From a virus, in IMG/VR virus record IMGVR_UViG_3300020442_002322, positions 24,808 to 88,807 of that record: a stretch of 64,000 nt of DNA, one strand, 5' to 3'. Position numbers and translations under genes: made by a program. Positions 20,901-28,121 of this stretch are shown here, one piece after another (position 1 is the stretch's first letter; every line of letters begins with the position of its first letter). The notes beneath the pieces are model-generated. The model saw only the letters and a list, made by a program, of their open reading frames with translations, was not told where the DNA came from and made no database searches.

Positions 20901-23749
20901 GCTGTAATTACAGCAAAACCATCACTATTAAAAGTATAATCTCTACCATAACATAATTGCACTCCATTCTGATAAATTAATACTGCTTTTTGACTTAACT
21001 TTGTAATATCAAAAACTTCTGAAAGACTGAAAAAATTATTTTCTATGTCATATACTATAAACTCTAATCTCTTGTTACCTTGATAAGGTACCATATCACT
21101 AAAATAAAACGGACTTGTACTAGGTTTATCTTTAAATATTTCTTGTAAAATTTTATCAACATGTGCTTTACTAGTTCCATCAAAACCAAGTGTTTCAGAC
21201 ACCCTAATAAACTCAGATTTAAAACTTCTGTATTCATTTTGTGCAAACTCTAGTGCTTTGACTATGTTTGCATCTCTATCCGCAATATGATAAAGTGGTA
21301 AACTTATAGGTCCTGCGTGTTGTACAAAGTTCTTGCCTTTTCCTGTAACATTTCCTAGATTATCTAAATTACTCGGCCCAGGAAATGTGCCATTAAATTC
21401 TTTTAAATCTTCTATCATACTAAACACATGATCTGTAATATTACCTAGTGTAAAAGAAGATAGATCTTCGTTGTTACTATTTCTTTCTAAGTTTATAGGA
21501 AAGTCATAAGCACCATTTGCATTTTTTTCTGTTGCACTTTTTGTTTTGATAGTAACGACATCACCACTGTCTAAATTAGAATCAAATTTAACATATGCAA
21601 TACCGTCTTGTCTTATTATACTGTAATCAAATCTATGGATGCTGTTTACAAATACTGCTTCATCTAAATCATTTAAATCTCCGCTTTTGTCATATACGTC
21701 AATAGCAAAAGTAGTAGCAGGTGTATCTACATCATATTGTCTCACAACCTTCTGCGTGGTTAGTGTGTCGGCTTTCTGCCAGCCGTTTTTATAATCAAAA
21801 TCAGTTCTTGTTTTATACTTTCTTAAAAATCCTGTTCTTGTTTCTACATTGTTTACTTCTGTAAGAACTTGGTACGTAAAAGTATCACTTGTAAGATTAA
21901 AATCAAATTCGATATCACCTACGTTTTCAATAGCACGATATGAAATAGGAAATCCTAATTCTACATCATTTGTTCCTGTGCCCTGTCTATAAGAAAATAG
22001 TTTTGTGCCTTTGAATGACGAAGCAGTGTACATACTTTCATCTGCAAACCAGTTTCCATCTCGGTCATACATATCAAACAATGGTTGTTGATTGGTCTGT
22101 GATTTAATTTGACCTAACTTCCATTTATTTTGTGTGTAATAATAATTTTTGCCAGCATTTTCTGTACCTCTTTTAATAAGAACTACATCATTTTCTTGCG
22201 GTTGTACTGTGTCCTCTACTAGAGCAATTTGCGGTACATCACTGTTGTGTTCTATAAACTTTACAGTATAAATTTTACCATTCGCTCTGATATCAGTATC
22301 ACCAGTAAACAATATTTTCATACCGTCTGTTATTGTTACTCCGTCAATTACATAACCATTAGCACCTTCTATGTCTGAAAAGATATCTGTTGTAAGTGTA
22401 TCAACAAGATCAATATCTGTTGTATTTGCAAAGGTACCAAAATTCCATAATTTTATTCCTGCATCAAACTCAATAATAGGACGCTTCGCACGTTGATCTT
22501 GATCAATATCTACAAAACGCTTGTTAATTTCTGCTGTCTTTTCGATTACGTTTTTGTGAAACCATTTATTATTTCTTGCCCAAGGATTTCTATCTGGTGA
22601 ACATCTGTTCATTACAATGTAATCTTTTACAGCAGGATAACTAGCGGCATTACCAAAAGGCAATGCGTCAAAACTATTGTTATCAAACTGAACAGGAACA
22701 TCATCAGAATATGCATTGTTTATAGTCAGATCGGAATATTTTACAAGTTCAATTTTATCCCCAACACCTTCTACATACCAATAGTCTTCAGCATATTTTG
22801 CAGGTGTAACTTCTCCAACAAATTGAAGTTTCATTCCATTCTGTAACTCGTATCCGCCAGCAGTAAGATATTTTTCTTTACCAATAATTTCTGCTTCAAC
22901 ATCTATTTCTGTTGCTTCATTGACATCACTTATTCTAATAATACCACCGTTTTCAACATTGTTGCTATCGACATAATATAATCTGTTTGGTGCATCTAAA
23001 GGAATTGTAAATGTAAATGTGCCTTCTTCATTAATTTCATTTGCACTTAAATTTTCATCTTCGTATAATGTGTCTGCATCAACTGATCTAGACGTTCTTA
23101 TGCTAAATTTTATATCCGGTGTGCTTACATTAAAAGTATATGTTTGACCTTTGAATAGTTCGATTGTCCTGTTTTTTTCTAAGTTGCCGTTAAAAACAAA
23201 TGCAGGGCTTTCGCCATCGGAAACACTTACAACATTCCATGTGCTTGTTATATTTCTACTGTTACCAAATACACTAATAGGTTCTGGTCCTGTTGGTAGC
23301 CAATAGTATTCTCTAAAGTTTACTAGTTTGTCCCAATCAATATTAGGGTTCCATGCATGGTATTCTGCACTATTTAATCTGTCATGGTTAGTAACATCTC
23401 CTCCAAAGTTCTTAATTTGATTAATATAATCATTATAGTCTTTAAAGAATGTTATGTTATCTAAAGTGTCTTTTGTTACTACAGATGGTTCAAATTGATA
23501 ATCTTGTCTTTCTTTTGATACAGCACCTATATAGTTGTCTGATGTTCTATAAGACTTTGTAAATTTACTACCATAATACCCATTAATCTTTTCAACAACT
23601 CCAGGTTGTAGTACTTGATCAAGTGTTGCATCTAAAAATTTTGTATTTTTAGGAGTTCTGAAATATTTAGGAAGCAAGTCTTTAGACTTGCGATTTCTCT
23701 TTCCGCCTGCAGGTAATGCACTTTCGTTTTGATCGTTATCGAATGCCAT
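8933..23749 (-). CDS. Giant baseplate/tail structural protein (4,938 aa)
   Basis: This single uninterrupted frame of 14.8 kb is almost a quarter of the window. The start is the ATG at 23749 in a TAATG overlap with gp6. The N-terminus (GYYGSKFTKSYRTSD, YYWLPTGPEP) resembles the large structural protein found beside gp6 in marine T4-like phages. Visible modules: short binding-type repeats with a V-R/K-Y-x-x-x-F/Y-Y pattern near residues 1433, 1683, 2191 and 2796; FG-GAP-like beta-propeller blades at about 2096-2180 and 2870-3090 (GFGHSISV, NFGESVAVSPDG, GFGDSVSIAKDG); and a C-terminal series of repeats of the form VYLNNELIV-x-x-VDY. The place of T4 gp7, gp8 and gp10 in the gene order is empty, so it may take over several wedge or peripheral baseplate roles. 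That is inference. Confidence 0.8.
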   Translation of the reverse strand: MAFDNDQNESALPAGGKRNRKSKDLLPKYFRTPKNTKFLDATLDQVLQPGVVEKINGYYGSKFTKSYRTSDNYIGAVSKERQDYQFEPSVVTKDTLDNITFFKDYNDYINQIKNFGGDVTNHDRLNSAEYHAWNPNIDWDKLVNFREYYWLPTGPEPISVFGNSRNITSTWNVVSVSDGESPAFVFNGNLEKNRTIELFKGQTYTFNVSTPDIKFSIRTSRSVDADTLYEDENLSANEINEEGTFTFTIPLDAPNRLYYVDSNNVENGGIIRISDVNEATEIDVEAEIIGKEKYLTAGGYELQNGMKLQFVGEVTPAKYAEDYWYVEGVGDKIELVKYSDLTINNAYSDDVPVQFDNNSFDALPFGNAASYPAVKDYIVMNRCSPDRNPWARNNKWFHKNVIEKTAEINKRFVDIDQDQRAKRPIIEFDAGIKLWNFGTFANTTDIDLVDTLTTDIFSDIEGANGYVIDGVTITDGMKILFTGDTDIRANGKIYTVKFIEHNSDVPQIALVEDTVQPQENDVVLIKRGTENAGKNYYYTQNKWKLGQIKSQTNQQPLFDMYDRDGNWFADESMYTASSFKGTKLFSYRQGTGTNDVELGFPISYRAIENVGDIEFDFNLTSDTFTYQVLTEVNNVETRTGFLRKYKTRTDFDYKNGWQKADTLTTQKVVRQYDVDTPATTFAIDVYDKSGDLNDLDEAVFVNSIHRFDYSIIRQDGIAYVKFDSNLDSGDVVTIKTKSATEKNANGAYDFPINLERNSNNEDLSSFTLGNITDHVFSMIEDLKEFNGTFPGPSNLDNLGNVTGKGKNFVQHAGPISLPLYHIADRDANIVKALEFAQNEYRSFKSEFIRVSETLGFDGTSKAHVDKILQEIFKDKPSTSPFYFSDMVPYQGNKRLEFIVYDIENNFFSLSEVFDITKLSQKAVLIYQNGVQLCYGRDYTFNSDGFAVITATKAEGDKIEIYEYESTDANYIPPTPTKLGLYPKYTPEKIVDNTYLVDTGVIIGHDGSKTVAYNDYRDDLILELEKRIYNNIKVSTHEELNVKDFIPSKYRNTKFTKKQIDNVLIRDFVRWSESLGTVDYTTNSNWNETNSFTFNYSRMSGPNGETLAGFWREVYQEAYDTDRPHTHPWEMLGFSVKPKWWDDVYGPAPYTNNNLILWEDLEQGKIAEPNKAIIYDKRFVRPGLTKHIPVDDEGNLISPLASNYASGHVLQFTKLGFVFGDSSPAEYAWRKSSDYPFSIIKAWLLNQPAKVFGIGWDLSRISKNLSGQIVYDKIKPISAKNLQFTNIIDDTTRIFTSGLVNYVVGYVLENGAKTVNDYRSNLQSIFIQLGLKLGAYTDNDKLRFILDSRTPLNKGNVFLPKENYQVFLNKSTATDIVTYSGVIVEKQSYGYVVRGYNLDNPIFKINEAVTRQSDPNVNIGGISEPFVEWEEGRRYTDDKFVRYGVKFYRVTEAHVSTQTFDATKFVELDALPVRGGVTAKFPKNFSTKITEVPYGTVYETVDEVVSFILGYNSYLESAGFTFDYYNNDTQKVEDWRASAKEFMFWTTQNWAAGTVIALSPNANRLKFRKDYHVVDDLLDPFYGYSIKDSSGNPLSYTFTRINRDGNEFTMDIAESANGVYMVDLPTVQNEHVVLFDNTSIFGDIIYEPVTGYKQNRIRALGYISDDWDGSLNIKGFIFDKGEVVDWEQYKDYDIGTIVKYKEFYYSANVKIIGQQSFNAVEWKKLDQRPQPKLKTNFDYRINQFTDFYDLESDNFDAGQQKLAQHLIGYQKRQYLDNIIQDDVSQYKFYQGFIQDKGTRNAIDKLFDSLASANKESVDFYEEWAIKNSQYGATDNFDEIEWQLDESQFKLEPQPVELVQTKPVDPTDLIYRIADHELFLAPDDYAKTRIPTKYTDEEFVKTVGYVTGDDVNRAVANKDGILEFDINEINESSYIWVATDKQSWDVLQHENTRLTIQGFEKRGDTVTLTMNKTITEFAKDDIFGINNMNTEKFKTLDGFYKATNVYLNAVEFTASTSDWNNYDETNPTGSISIFTSNRVADLKEANNNVTANIKDNEIIWVDNDDTGKWAVYKNNKIYNEHQVIRSTADLDSTYHGFGHSISVNQNNTVMAVGLPFKGNGEVHIYKRPSDSTNFVLDQEIVAETGFCDAYDGSSGSSQNFGESVAVSPDGKYIVVGSPQASNTVSFYKGKFNQGTPYSKADIVQYGPVLFRAVQNIDPSVNAVNFESFNSYLQIIKETDSSLLNLLQTADYKLNNRIVDHVLVRAPLAAYEGSTAGDDIVLKWNNHSYINIQGDTVDVQPFDGEFNGIDNNFITGTHNIENKVDNVLFVENFVNVPAVGETISSAVASGTIVYVSNNLNDLVVYVSDVNGTFQQSGSLFVGSLRIGDYTEDYQDATGTLGGYWMINSPSYQTSADSTNVFIDPGHSLVYQDLLTTSSGRTTPNFYHNIIDAKEAGRTLATQQSRVINKNDQAAFMETLTYEGDPLNVFALQSSDLWTVRGPASFTSTLSVGDTFRMIVDDFSGQTDFTDTTFSSALINKEHTVYDLWDGYIDFEFTEFETVTQLPFEPVVGDIIVDEVLGGTAEIVFYRRQFNDVRVYVKNVSGQWCLGDDFGDMNRIVRRRGTDRPMGEIKATSLPRYGNIGKIIVLQETSDFPTAPTTELTNFEYWFYNKTTLQGIAREPNIPASNNRDWEIVKNLPLTDSQAASRSGLTYEGLFSVYEKGTTGQFAFSNAYTVPDRADYAKLGDEIQFAKDGLKYTLSVGSKGDGSGALPGSIHFIRHGKEGANTYEWELDINPNYRGEFDTSTFYIKDEIVDYNGDLYQANRNIASGSAFVTTDWDTVDVGIAHTGKIPNLGVQQLNGENFFDPQFGIREFARSFDQTPDGSVMIVSTRIQGNDSTGERVVNIYRRLPQGQYILSQTLEAPYLDLSTGSYTGFGDSVSIAKDGEMIAIGEPYNDALKENQGRVYIYTLQSGQFVQSQILNSPSGEQNENFGNAINFDGNQLAVNSLQGDINIATTFDASSTVFDNEFTRFKTIQKDSGAVYMYERINDTLVYAQEFIYEDDDSMFFGKNLLVRENHVYTAMPRRTDGVTFIGQIVDFRKTVGAKAWKQHRTPIDQVDIDNIKNVFLYNTKTNVIVEDLDFIDPVQGKIAGTAEQELSFKTYYDPATYSIGDSNVVVDEENAWGDAYVGKLWWDVGSAKFYNYQMNDITYQTNYWGEVFPSTRVQVYEWVQSDLLPSEWNELADTNEGISRGISGVTRYDDSVYSQRLVWDPIAKTSKAKYFYWVANKKTVPAVDFRKISANEVTNLIQNPAGQGYKFVALMGKNRYTLFNCASVMDDRNIALNLRYYTLDNKTQNIHNEYSLLTQGLGSSKPTRDIERKWFDSLIGYDTKRRTVPDPALSAKAKYGIQNSPRQSMFINRTEALKQAIERVNTVVKDNIIVDEFDISKLSLNDPKPLITGREYDVNIDTYQDLQYVGTAKRETAELTPTIADGKIQSVAITKAGRGYEDPSYVVGTTTRNRLGPKVTVNGIGRDAIIETTIDEVGKITSVNIVDPGEGYDNNTTLTVRNFTVLIDSDSNVAGKWSTYNFNGTKFNRTISQRYNVSQYWKYIDWYATGYNQFTEIDNLIDFSYQLSGLENAIGSTVKINSVGTGGWLLLEKIDNQENEDYTVNYKVIGKQDATIQFLDTLYNTDLNKTGFDTNTFDTEFYDNQPVEETRIILEVIRDSLFVDDLETEYNELFLSSLRYAFSEQPNLDWAFKTSFINATHNVGELQQKITYKNDNIDSFQDYISEVKPFKTKIRQYVSAYEKTEATRSVVTDFDLPPRYNFNTKQIEPSKATIKNDTVISLRNSTSDYPDKWWRDNVGHEITSIEIGDKGEGYLLAPKITLEGGGGSGATAIAFLNGDKISYIEVTNPGKNYKTAPEVVINGSIKDGGKDAKATAVMGRGKARGVKVISKFDRVSGTPYILSVKKSETFVGTGAQQIFDLKWPLTINANKIQIIIDNVELLRSEYSYSNIVDTTKTYTREKGRILFTTPPKVGSAITVNYEISPALLNAQDRIESYYKPTDGMVGKDVTQLMDGIDFGGVEVKSFDFSATAGFEAKGYGIEPYDLYDNTYEDIVIYIDGSTTIMEWASEDALDSGVTYNIYKNNVRIDDPNFVDLSNPGANKNALMQSITGAGQTELDLDTLGISTVDGDTFIIRKTTSDGSFKPDTASYDTQLTGGQLNYSNAKGIDAAEIVVDGDNFITPVNTTGPEELVPGKIADTVDIKVYHRPDDGASNIQSNFYTTDGTTTTFNMGMKPMNNDGVFVKLGSNTVTNYTVDYRNESITFATAPASGQVLSIVVVGESATKILDINNFVADGSTNTFVTNVTWVDNATHFVNINGEPITSTLFKTDSTYGDDAGLIAIQFNHPPQNGELVDYGLFYSASQSYSATSTQTFTGDGSTTIFTLNSAITGGLPVQQNTIVTVDDVLQDTGYNIDFTMTSAREYAVDDWQFYAGEIQNAEVEVYLNNELIVKNVDYRWNGANGSVTLSPGVGNVGDNLEIFVINDGQYAFGYIGIADDSTRRFIQSRDKLYFDTAPALGATVKVTTLSNHDSQDISRTKYDMLTRKTLVPGTQSYADYYNLSNGILKLRNDAVDTEYVWVIINGDRLVPNVDYYLTEDKNYLRIVKPISANDKIEFIEFAGEKLTQKFGYRVFKDVLNRTHYKRIDDKSMYKLANDLNWYDTKIDLVSATGLAEPNKTSRIPGVVFINGERIEYLVKQGNSLRQLRRGTLGTGVNALLTAGTEVEDQSPQNTVPYKDEIYTTVYTPDGTTGVFELDFTPTSVNEFEVFMAGRRLRKNAISNYQVDKKDSAGTFVTRFIDQDSPEGDVTLDPEFTLSGSTLTLYRTPEEEEKIVVVRRLGQTWTTPGTSLADAKNDIADFLRENTTELPK

Positions 23750-26700
23750 TAGTAACCATATCCTCCGCCACTACTGCCGCTACTGCCGCTACTACTGCTA
23801 CTGCCGCTAGAACTACTGCTAGAGCTACTGCTAGAGCTACTGCTAAAACTATATCCGCCGCCTGATTGTGTTGAACTTGATAACGTAGTACTTTGTACGC
23901 CTGCATTTGCTGTAACACTTGCACTTACTACATTTCCTGATGCTTTTAGTTTACTTGCTGTTAATGAATCTATAATTTCTACATCAGCTACAGACGCTGA
24001 ACTAATAAAAATTTCATCTGATTCAGCTTTTATTTCAAACAAACTACCAAAAGTTTGGTTATCTGATTTAGGAACAATTACAACATTTACAATATCAGGA
24101 GTAAGTTCATTCATGATATATGTTGATAGTTCAGTAAAATAAAATGCTTCACCAAATTCCCAATTATCTAAAGTGAAAAATTGATTAATTGCATTTATAA
24201 CTCTTGTTTTAATATCGTTGTCATTGACAACCACATCTGGATTTTTAACTATTTTAAATGTTGCTTGCAATGCTTCGTCCGCTTTTGTTCCAAATAAAGG
24301 TTTGTATTTTACAGGATGATATATTACTTCATCACTTATACTTTTAATTTTTTGTAAGTCTGCACCGTAATTATAATAAAGTTGATCTGAGCTAGGTGGT
24401 AAAGGTTTTGCAACTATATCTCCCTGCAACCATCTTCTATAGTTTATGTCATAGTTTCTTGTTAATAGATACATATCCATTAAATTTGTGCTAGAAGGAT
24501 CAATTCTTGTATTGTAATCAGCATTATGCACATAATGGAATTTAATTCCTTGTCTGCCAACAAACCCTAAGTAGTCGTTTATAACTGCAATATTCTTTTT
24601 GTCATCACTAAGTTTATAAAACAAATTAGTGTCTTTGATGTAAAAAACTTGTCCTGCTGTGTATTGGCTGTATGCTCCTATACCGCCTAACAATTCAAAT
24701 ATTTTGATAGTTTCATCTGAATTGTCCATAAATTTATAATCTTCTACTCCATCACTGCTAGTAAATTTTTCTAAGAAAATAATTTTTTTCAAACTATCTG
24801 TATCTTCAGCAACAATGTCTAAGAAACTATCTGGATTATCAACTACTCCATCATCGTCTGCATCAAAAAATCCGACTTCAACTTTTTTACTATTGACATA
24901 ACCTTCTGCATCTCTGTATTCTTTAACAATTTCAAAGTTATATCCTAATGTAAAAGGATTTGTTACATCTGGTTTGTTATTAATATTCAAAACTTCAATT
25001 TTGTCTTTTACTACTGTACCAGATTTGTTATCATAAATTTTATCAGAGCTGTCATAGTAGAATTTGATTTCTTTATCGCTTTCAAAAACATATCTCAATG
25101 CTCTATAGGTTATAGTATATTTCTCGCCATCTGTTTTAAAATATAATAACCAACTAGCATCTAAGTTTTGATTACTTACATCTCCTGTTTTACCTTGACT
25201 AAATTTGCTTACTGTATCTAAATTTTGATTAGTAATTACACGCCATTCTCTTGTTGTTACGTCATAGCGTAAACCAAAAGTATTTGTTGCGAATGCTTGA
25301 TCTACAATTTGTGTTTTCACACTATCAGTGATAACATTTGCTAACTTAGGTTTTATTTCCTGTAGTATAGGTGCAGTGTCATATGCTTGTGCAGGATTAG
25401 CAGGATCAGGTATAATATCACTTAGTACTATAGGTCCAAGTCCACTGTCAGCAACTGTTGTTCCGTCTGTTACTACACTTATAACTTTTGTCCAAATATA
25501 TTCACTAGCAAAAGGATGATTTGCAGGGCCACTCATCAATTTGTTTTTATCATTAGTCATAAAATGATATCCAGTAGGTGCAACAAATTTTACTAAAGAA
25601 CCTGCTTCGATATATTTTAAATTATTTGCTGTAAATGCACCAACCTTAAACTTTTCTTCACTACTATTAATAAAGTATCCAGTGCTTCTATTAGTTTCTT
25701 TAGTGCTACTAATCCATTTAGCGCCTATATCACTACCAAATATTTTATTGAAGTTTGCAAGATAGTAATTTTTAATTTTTTGATCTCTTACAATAGGTTC
25801 TACAACATTAGTAATGGCACTTTCTATGTCAGTTTGTGTAGCAAAAGTAAAACTATCTTTCAAATCATATTGCTGTTTGTATATAACACCATCATTGCCA
25901 AAAAGATTTGTTTTACTATATTTTCCTGTGGCATCTATTAGATCAAAATATCTTGAAATACCACTTGCAACTCTGTTTACTGTTTTTGCTTTTACTATTT
26001 CTTGACTTATTCCTAAAGGTGCAACATTATAATCTTCAGCTGTAATCATTCTGTTTTGTGTATAGAATGATGAAGGTGCATTTCTTTTAATATTTTCATT
26101 TGTTTCAGAAGGTGCACCGTTACTAACAGTATATTTTAAACTACAAGTTAACTTTAGTGTTTCAGGAACACCTGTTTTGCTAAGATAAGGTATTTCAACA
26201 ATTATACCGTTCATGTCATTTGGCTTAATTGTTGATAATTGATTTGCACTACTTCTATATACTGCTTTAAATCTTCCTTGCGGCAGATTACCAAAAACGC
26301 CGTCACTAAAAACTAAACTTATTCTGTCAGAAACTCTTGTTTTTACTGCATATAAGTTTCTAATGTTTTTATTCAAACTATTGTAAATTACATTATTGCC
26401 TTCAACAGCATCTACTTTTGTCCAATATTCTACTTCTTGCCCTTGATTGTTTAATTTAAACAACCAAACATCTTTGTCGTTAATATTTGTTGCGTCAATA
26501 TCTATTGCTTGATTAGTGCTAGGATTAGTTACACTAAATTGTCCTGAATCTAATGATCCTTGTTTGAATTGAACAAAAAATCCTGTATTTGTACTTCCTG
26601 CACCTTGACCATCATTTCTATAAACAGTAGCAAAACTATTGCCAACAATAGGAATTTCTTCTATAATCTGTCCATCGTTCAAATCACTGCTTACTACTTC

Positions 26701-27336
26701 AAATGGTAAACTTGTACCTTGTACATTTTTTGTAAAACTGTAAATTGGAATATCTGTATTAATTGCATTGAAACGATATTGTTCATTTGGTATGCCATTT
26801 ACATTTTCTTTTTTAACTGGACTTCCAAATGTACCATTATTAGGTAATGCAGAATTCATTATCTTAATAAACTGCTCATACCAATACTGGTTGCTAGGAT
26901 CATTCCAAGATACTTTTTGTCTAGATAAGTTAAAATTGTTACTGTCATAGATATCTTCAGATGTTGATACAGCATCAATTTTTAATAAGCCTTGTGCGGC
27001 TTGATTACGTCTTGGATTGTAAGATAATAAACGTGCAAGGCGTAAAACACTTTCTCTACGCTCTGCTAGTTCTAAAAAATTTTCTCTAGCGTTCAAGTCA
27101 ATACGGAAAGATAAGTTTTGACCAAGGAATGCAATTAGGTCAATTAATGCAAGGTATTCACTTGATTCAATATAATCGTTAAAATCCTCAGGATAGTTTT
27201 CCCTGAGGTAATTAATCATTGTTCTACGCAAATTATCAAAGTCATAGCTTTGAAATTCTGCATTTCTGTAGCTCTGATAGATACGTTTCCAATCTTCTGC
27301 TACTAGTAGTCTATTTTGTCTATCTGTTGATGACAT
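23749..27336 (-). CDS. 6: gp6-like baseplate wedge subunit with poly-serine tail (1,195 aa)
   Basis: The N-terminus (DWKRIYQSYRNAEFQSYDFD, YLALIDLIAFLGQNLSFRID, NARENFLELAERRESVLRLA) matches the conserved gp6 region of T4-type phages, a wedge protein whose dimers form the iris of the baseplate. The protein is far longer than T4 gp6 (about 660 residues); the extra length lies in the middle and C-terminal part. The last ~37 residues are almost only Ser and Gly, including one run of 13 Ser, encoded by an AGT/AGC/GGC microsatellite at about 23755-23850. It follows gp25 in the leftward order, as in T4, and has its own late promoter box. Confidence 0.9.
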   Translation of the reverse strand: MSSTDRQNRLLVAEDWKRIYQSYRNAEFQSYDFDNLRRTMINYLRENYPEDFNDYIESSEYLALIDLIAFLGQNLSFRIDLNARENFLELAERRESVLRLARLLSYNPRRNQAAQGLLKIDAVSTSEDIYDSNNFNLSRQKVSWNDPSNQYWYEQFIKIMNSALPNNGTFGSPVKKENVNGIPNEQYRFNAINTDIPIYSFTKNVQGTSLPFEVVSSDLNDGQIIEEIPIVGNSFATVYRNDGQGAGSTNTGFFVQFKQGSLDSGQFSVTNPSTNQAIDIDATNINDKDVWLFKLNNQGQEVEYWTKVDAVEGNNVIYNSLNKNIRNLYAVKTRVSDRISLVFSDGVFGNLPQGRFKAVYRSSANQLSTIKPNDMNGIIVEIPYLSKTGVPETLKLTCSLKYTVSNGAPSETNENIKRNAPSSFYTQNRMITAEDYNVAPLGISQEIVKAKTVNRVASGISRYFDLIDATGKYSKTNLFGNDGVIYKQQYDLKDSFTFATQTDIESAITNVVEPIVRDQKIKNYYLANFNKIFGSDIGAKWISSTKETNRSTGYFINSSEEKFKVGAFTANNLKYIEAGSLVKFVAPTGYHFMTNDKNKLMSGPANHPFASEYIWTKVISVVTDGTTVADSGLGPIVLSDIIPDPANPAQAYDTAPILQEIKPKLANVITDSVKTQIVDQAFATNTFGLRYDVTTREWRVITNQNLDTVSKFSQGKTGDVSNQNLDASWLLYFKTDGEKYTITYRALRYVFESDKEIKFYYDSSDKIYDNKSGTVVKDKIEVLNINNKPDVTNPFTLGYNFEIVKEYRDAEGYVNSKKVEVGFFDADDDGVVDNPDSFLDIVAEDTDSLKKIIFLEKFTSSDGVEDYKFMDNSDETIKIFELLGGIGAYSQYTAGQVFYIKDTNLFYKLSDDKKNIAVINDYLGFVGRQGIKFHYVHNADYNTRIDPSSTNLMDMYLLTRNYDINYRRWLQGDIVAKPLPPSSDQLYYNYGADLQKIKSISDEVIYHPVKYKPLFGTKADEALQATFKIVKNPDVVVNDNDIKTRVINAINQFFTLDNWEFGEAFYFTELSTYIMNELTPDIVNVVIVPKSDNQTFGSLFEIKAESDEIFISSASVADVEIIDSLTASKLKASGNVVSASVTANAGVQSTTLSSSTQSGGGYSFSSSSSSSSSSSSSGSSSSSGSSGSSGGGYGY

Positions 27337-27359
27337 TGCACATTCCTTATCTTACACTG

Positions 27360-27367
27360 TATTTATT
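27360..27367 (-). promoter_or_regulatory. T4-type late promoter box AATAAATA
   Basis: The minus-strand AATAAATA is followed by CAG and lies 24 bp upstream of the gp6 ATG (27336), in the 57-bp gap between gp25 and gp6. The context matches the box before the 8303-8908 gene (AATAAATACAG). Confidence 0.65.
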
Positions 27368-27393
27368 CTACTTGGAAAAGTGCGTACTTAAAT

Positions 27394-27840
27394 CTATGCA
27401 GTAAGGCCAGCGGATTGATCAAAATCTAGTTTCATCTTTTCTGAAATATTATATGGCAAATATGTAAGATCTAATTGTATTTGTATACCACTTTCATATG
27501 TGTCAACTGCAACACTGTTTACTTGGACTCTTGGGTCGTAGTTTACAATAGTTGTAACATTTTCTGCTATTGCACTTTTTAAGTCTTCTGTAAAAGGTTC
27601 GAACAAAGCGTCCCATATAATTGTGCCAAATTCAGGATTTTCTAGTTTTTCACCTTGGCGTATGTGGAAATGATTTAGTATATCCTGCTTTATTAATGCA
27701 AGATCGTACAGTGTACCTTGCCTGTTATCTGGATCGACCGTTGATAACCCTCTGTAGGCTTTACTTGCAACTACAGGAGCATCTTGTTGAGATGGTTTTA
27801 TTGCTATACGCTTATATAAATTCTTTTCCAATGTACTCAT
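27394..27840 (-). CDS. 25: gp25-like baseplate wedge protein (148 aa)
   Basis: The size is close to T4 gp25 (132 residues). Characteristic features are the central LALIKQDILNHFHIRQGEKL, then ENPEFGTIIWDALFEPFT, then a helix followed by YDPRVQV. gp25 is a lysozyme-fold wedge component that helps start sheath assembly with gp6 and gp53; it is conserved across contractile tails (TssE in type VI secretion). The EP pair of the EPR-type motif is present in LFEPFT. It lies immediately before gp6, as in many T4-like genomes. Confidence 0.92.
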   Translation of the reverse strand: MSTLEKNLYKRIAIKPSQQDAPVVASKAYRGLSTVDPDNRQGTLYDLALIKQDILNHFHIRQGEKLENPEFGTIIWDALFEPFTEDLKSAIAENVTTIVNYDPRVQVNSVAVDTYESGIQIQLDLTYLPYNISEKMKLDFDQSAGLTA

Positions 27841-27848
27841 ATTAGTAT

Positions 27849-28121
27849 TTAACCTATTTTTACTGCTGTAGAACCTGCGGCTCTAGTATGACCGCATGAA
27901 TCATCATCGCCTTTTCTATTTACTGGCACGCCGCCTATTTTCACAACCGAACTGCCATTTGCAGTTTTTGGACTTGCATGTGGAGGTAAGCCATGTGCCT
28001 CAACTGGATCGCCGTCTGTTGCAACAGGTTCGCCACCTATTTTAACTGCTGTTTGTTTTGTACTAGTAATTTTAGCACCTGCATCGTTTTTATCATTTTT
28101 TCTGTGTACATCATTTGCCAT
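27849..28121 (-). CDS. PAAR-repeat spike tip protein (about 90 aa)
   Basis: The start is ATG at 28121 (MANDVHRKND) in a TAATG overlap with the upstream hydrolase gene; a longer in-frame reading has no ribosome site. The protein carries repeated VKIGGEPVA / VKIGGVPVN strands, HGLPPH and a late CGHTRAAGS, the pattern of PAAR tips. These cap the gp5/VgrG spike and often hold a metal through His/Cys residues. T4 gp5.4 has this role. The neighbouring gp5-like hub and lysins support the assignment. Confidence 0.85.
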   Translation of the reverse strand: MANDVHRKNDKNDAGAKITSTKQTAVKIGGEPVATDGDPVEAHGLPPHASPKTANGSSVVKIGGVPVNRKGDDDSCGHTRAAGSTAVKIG

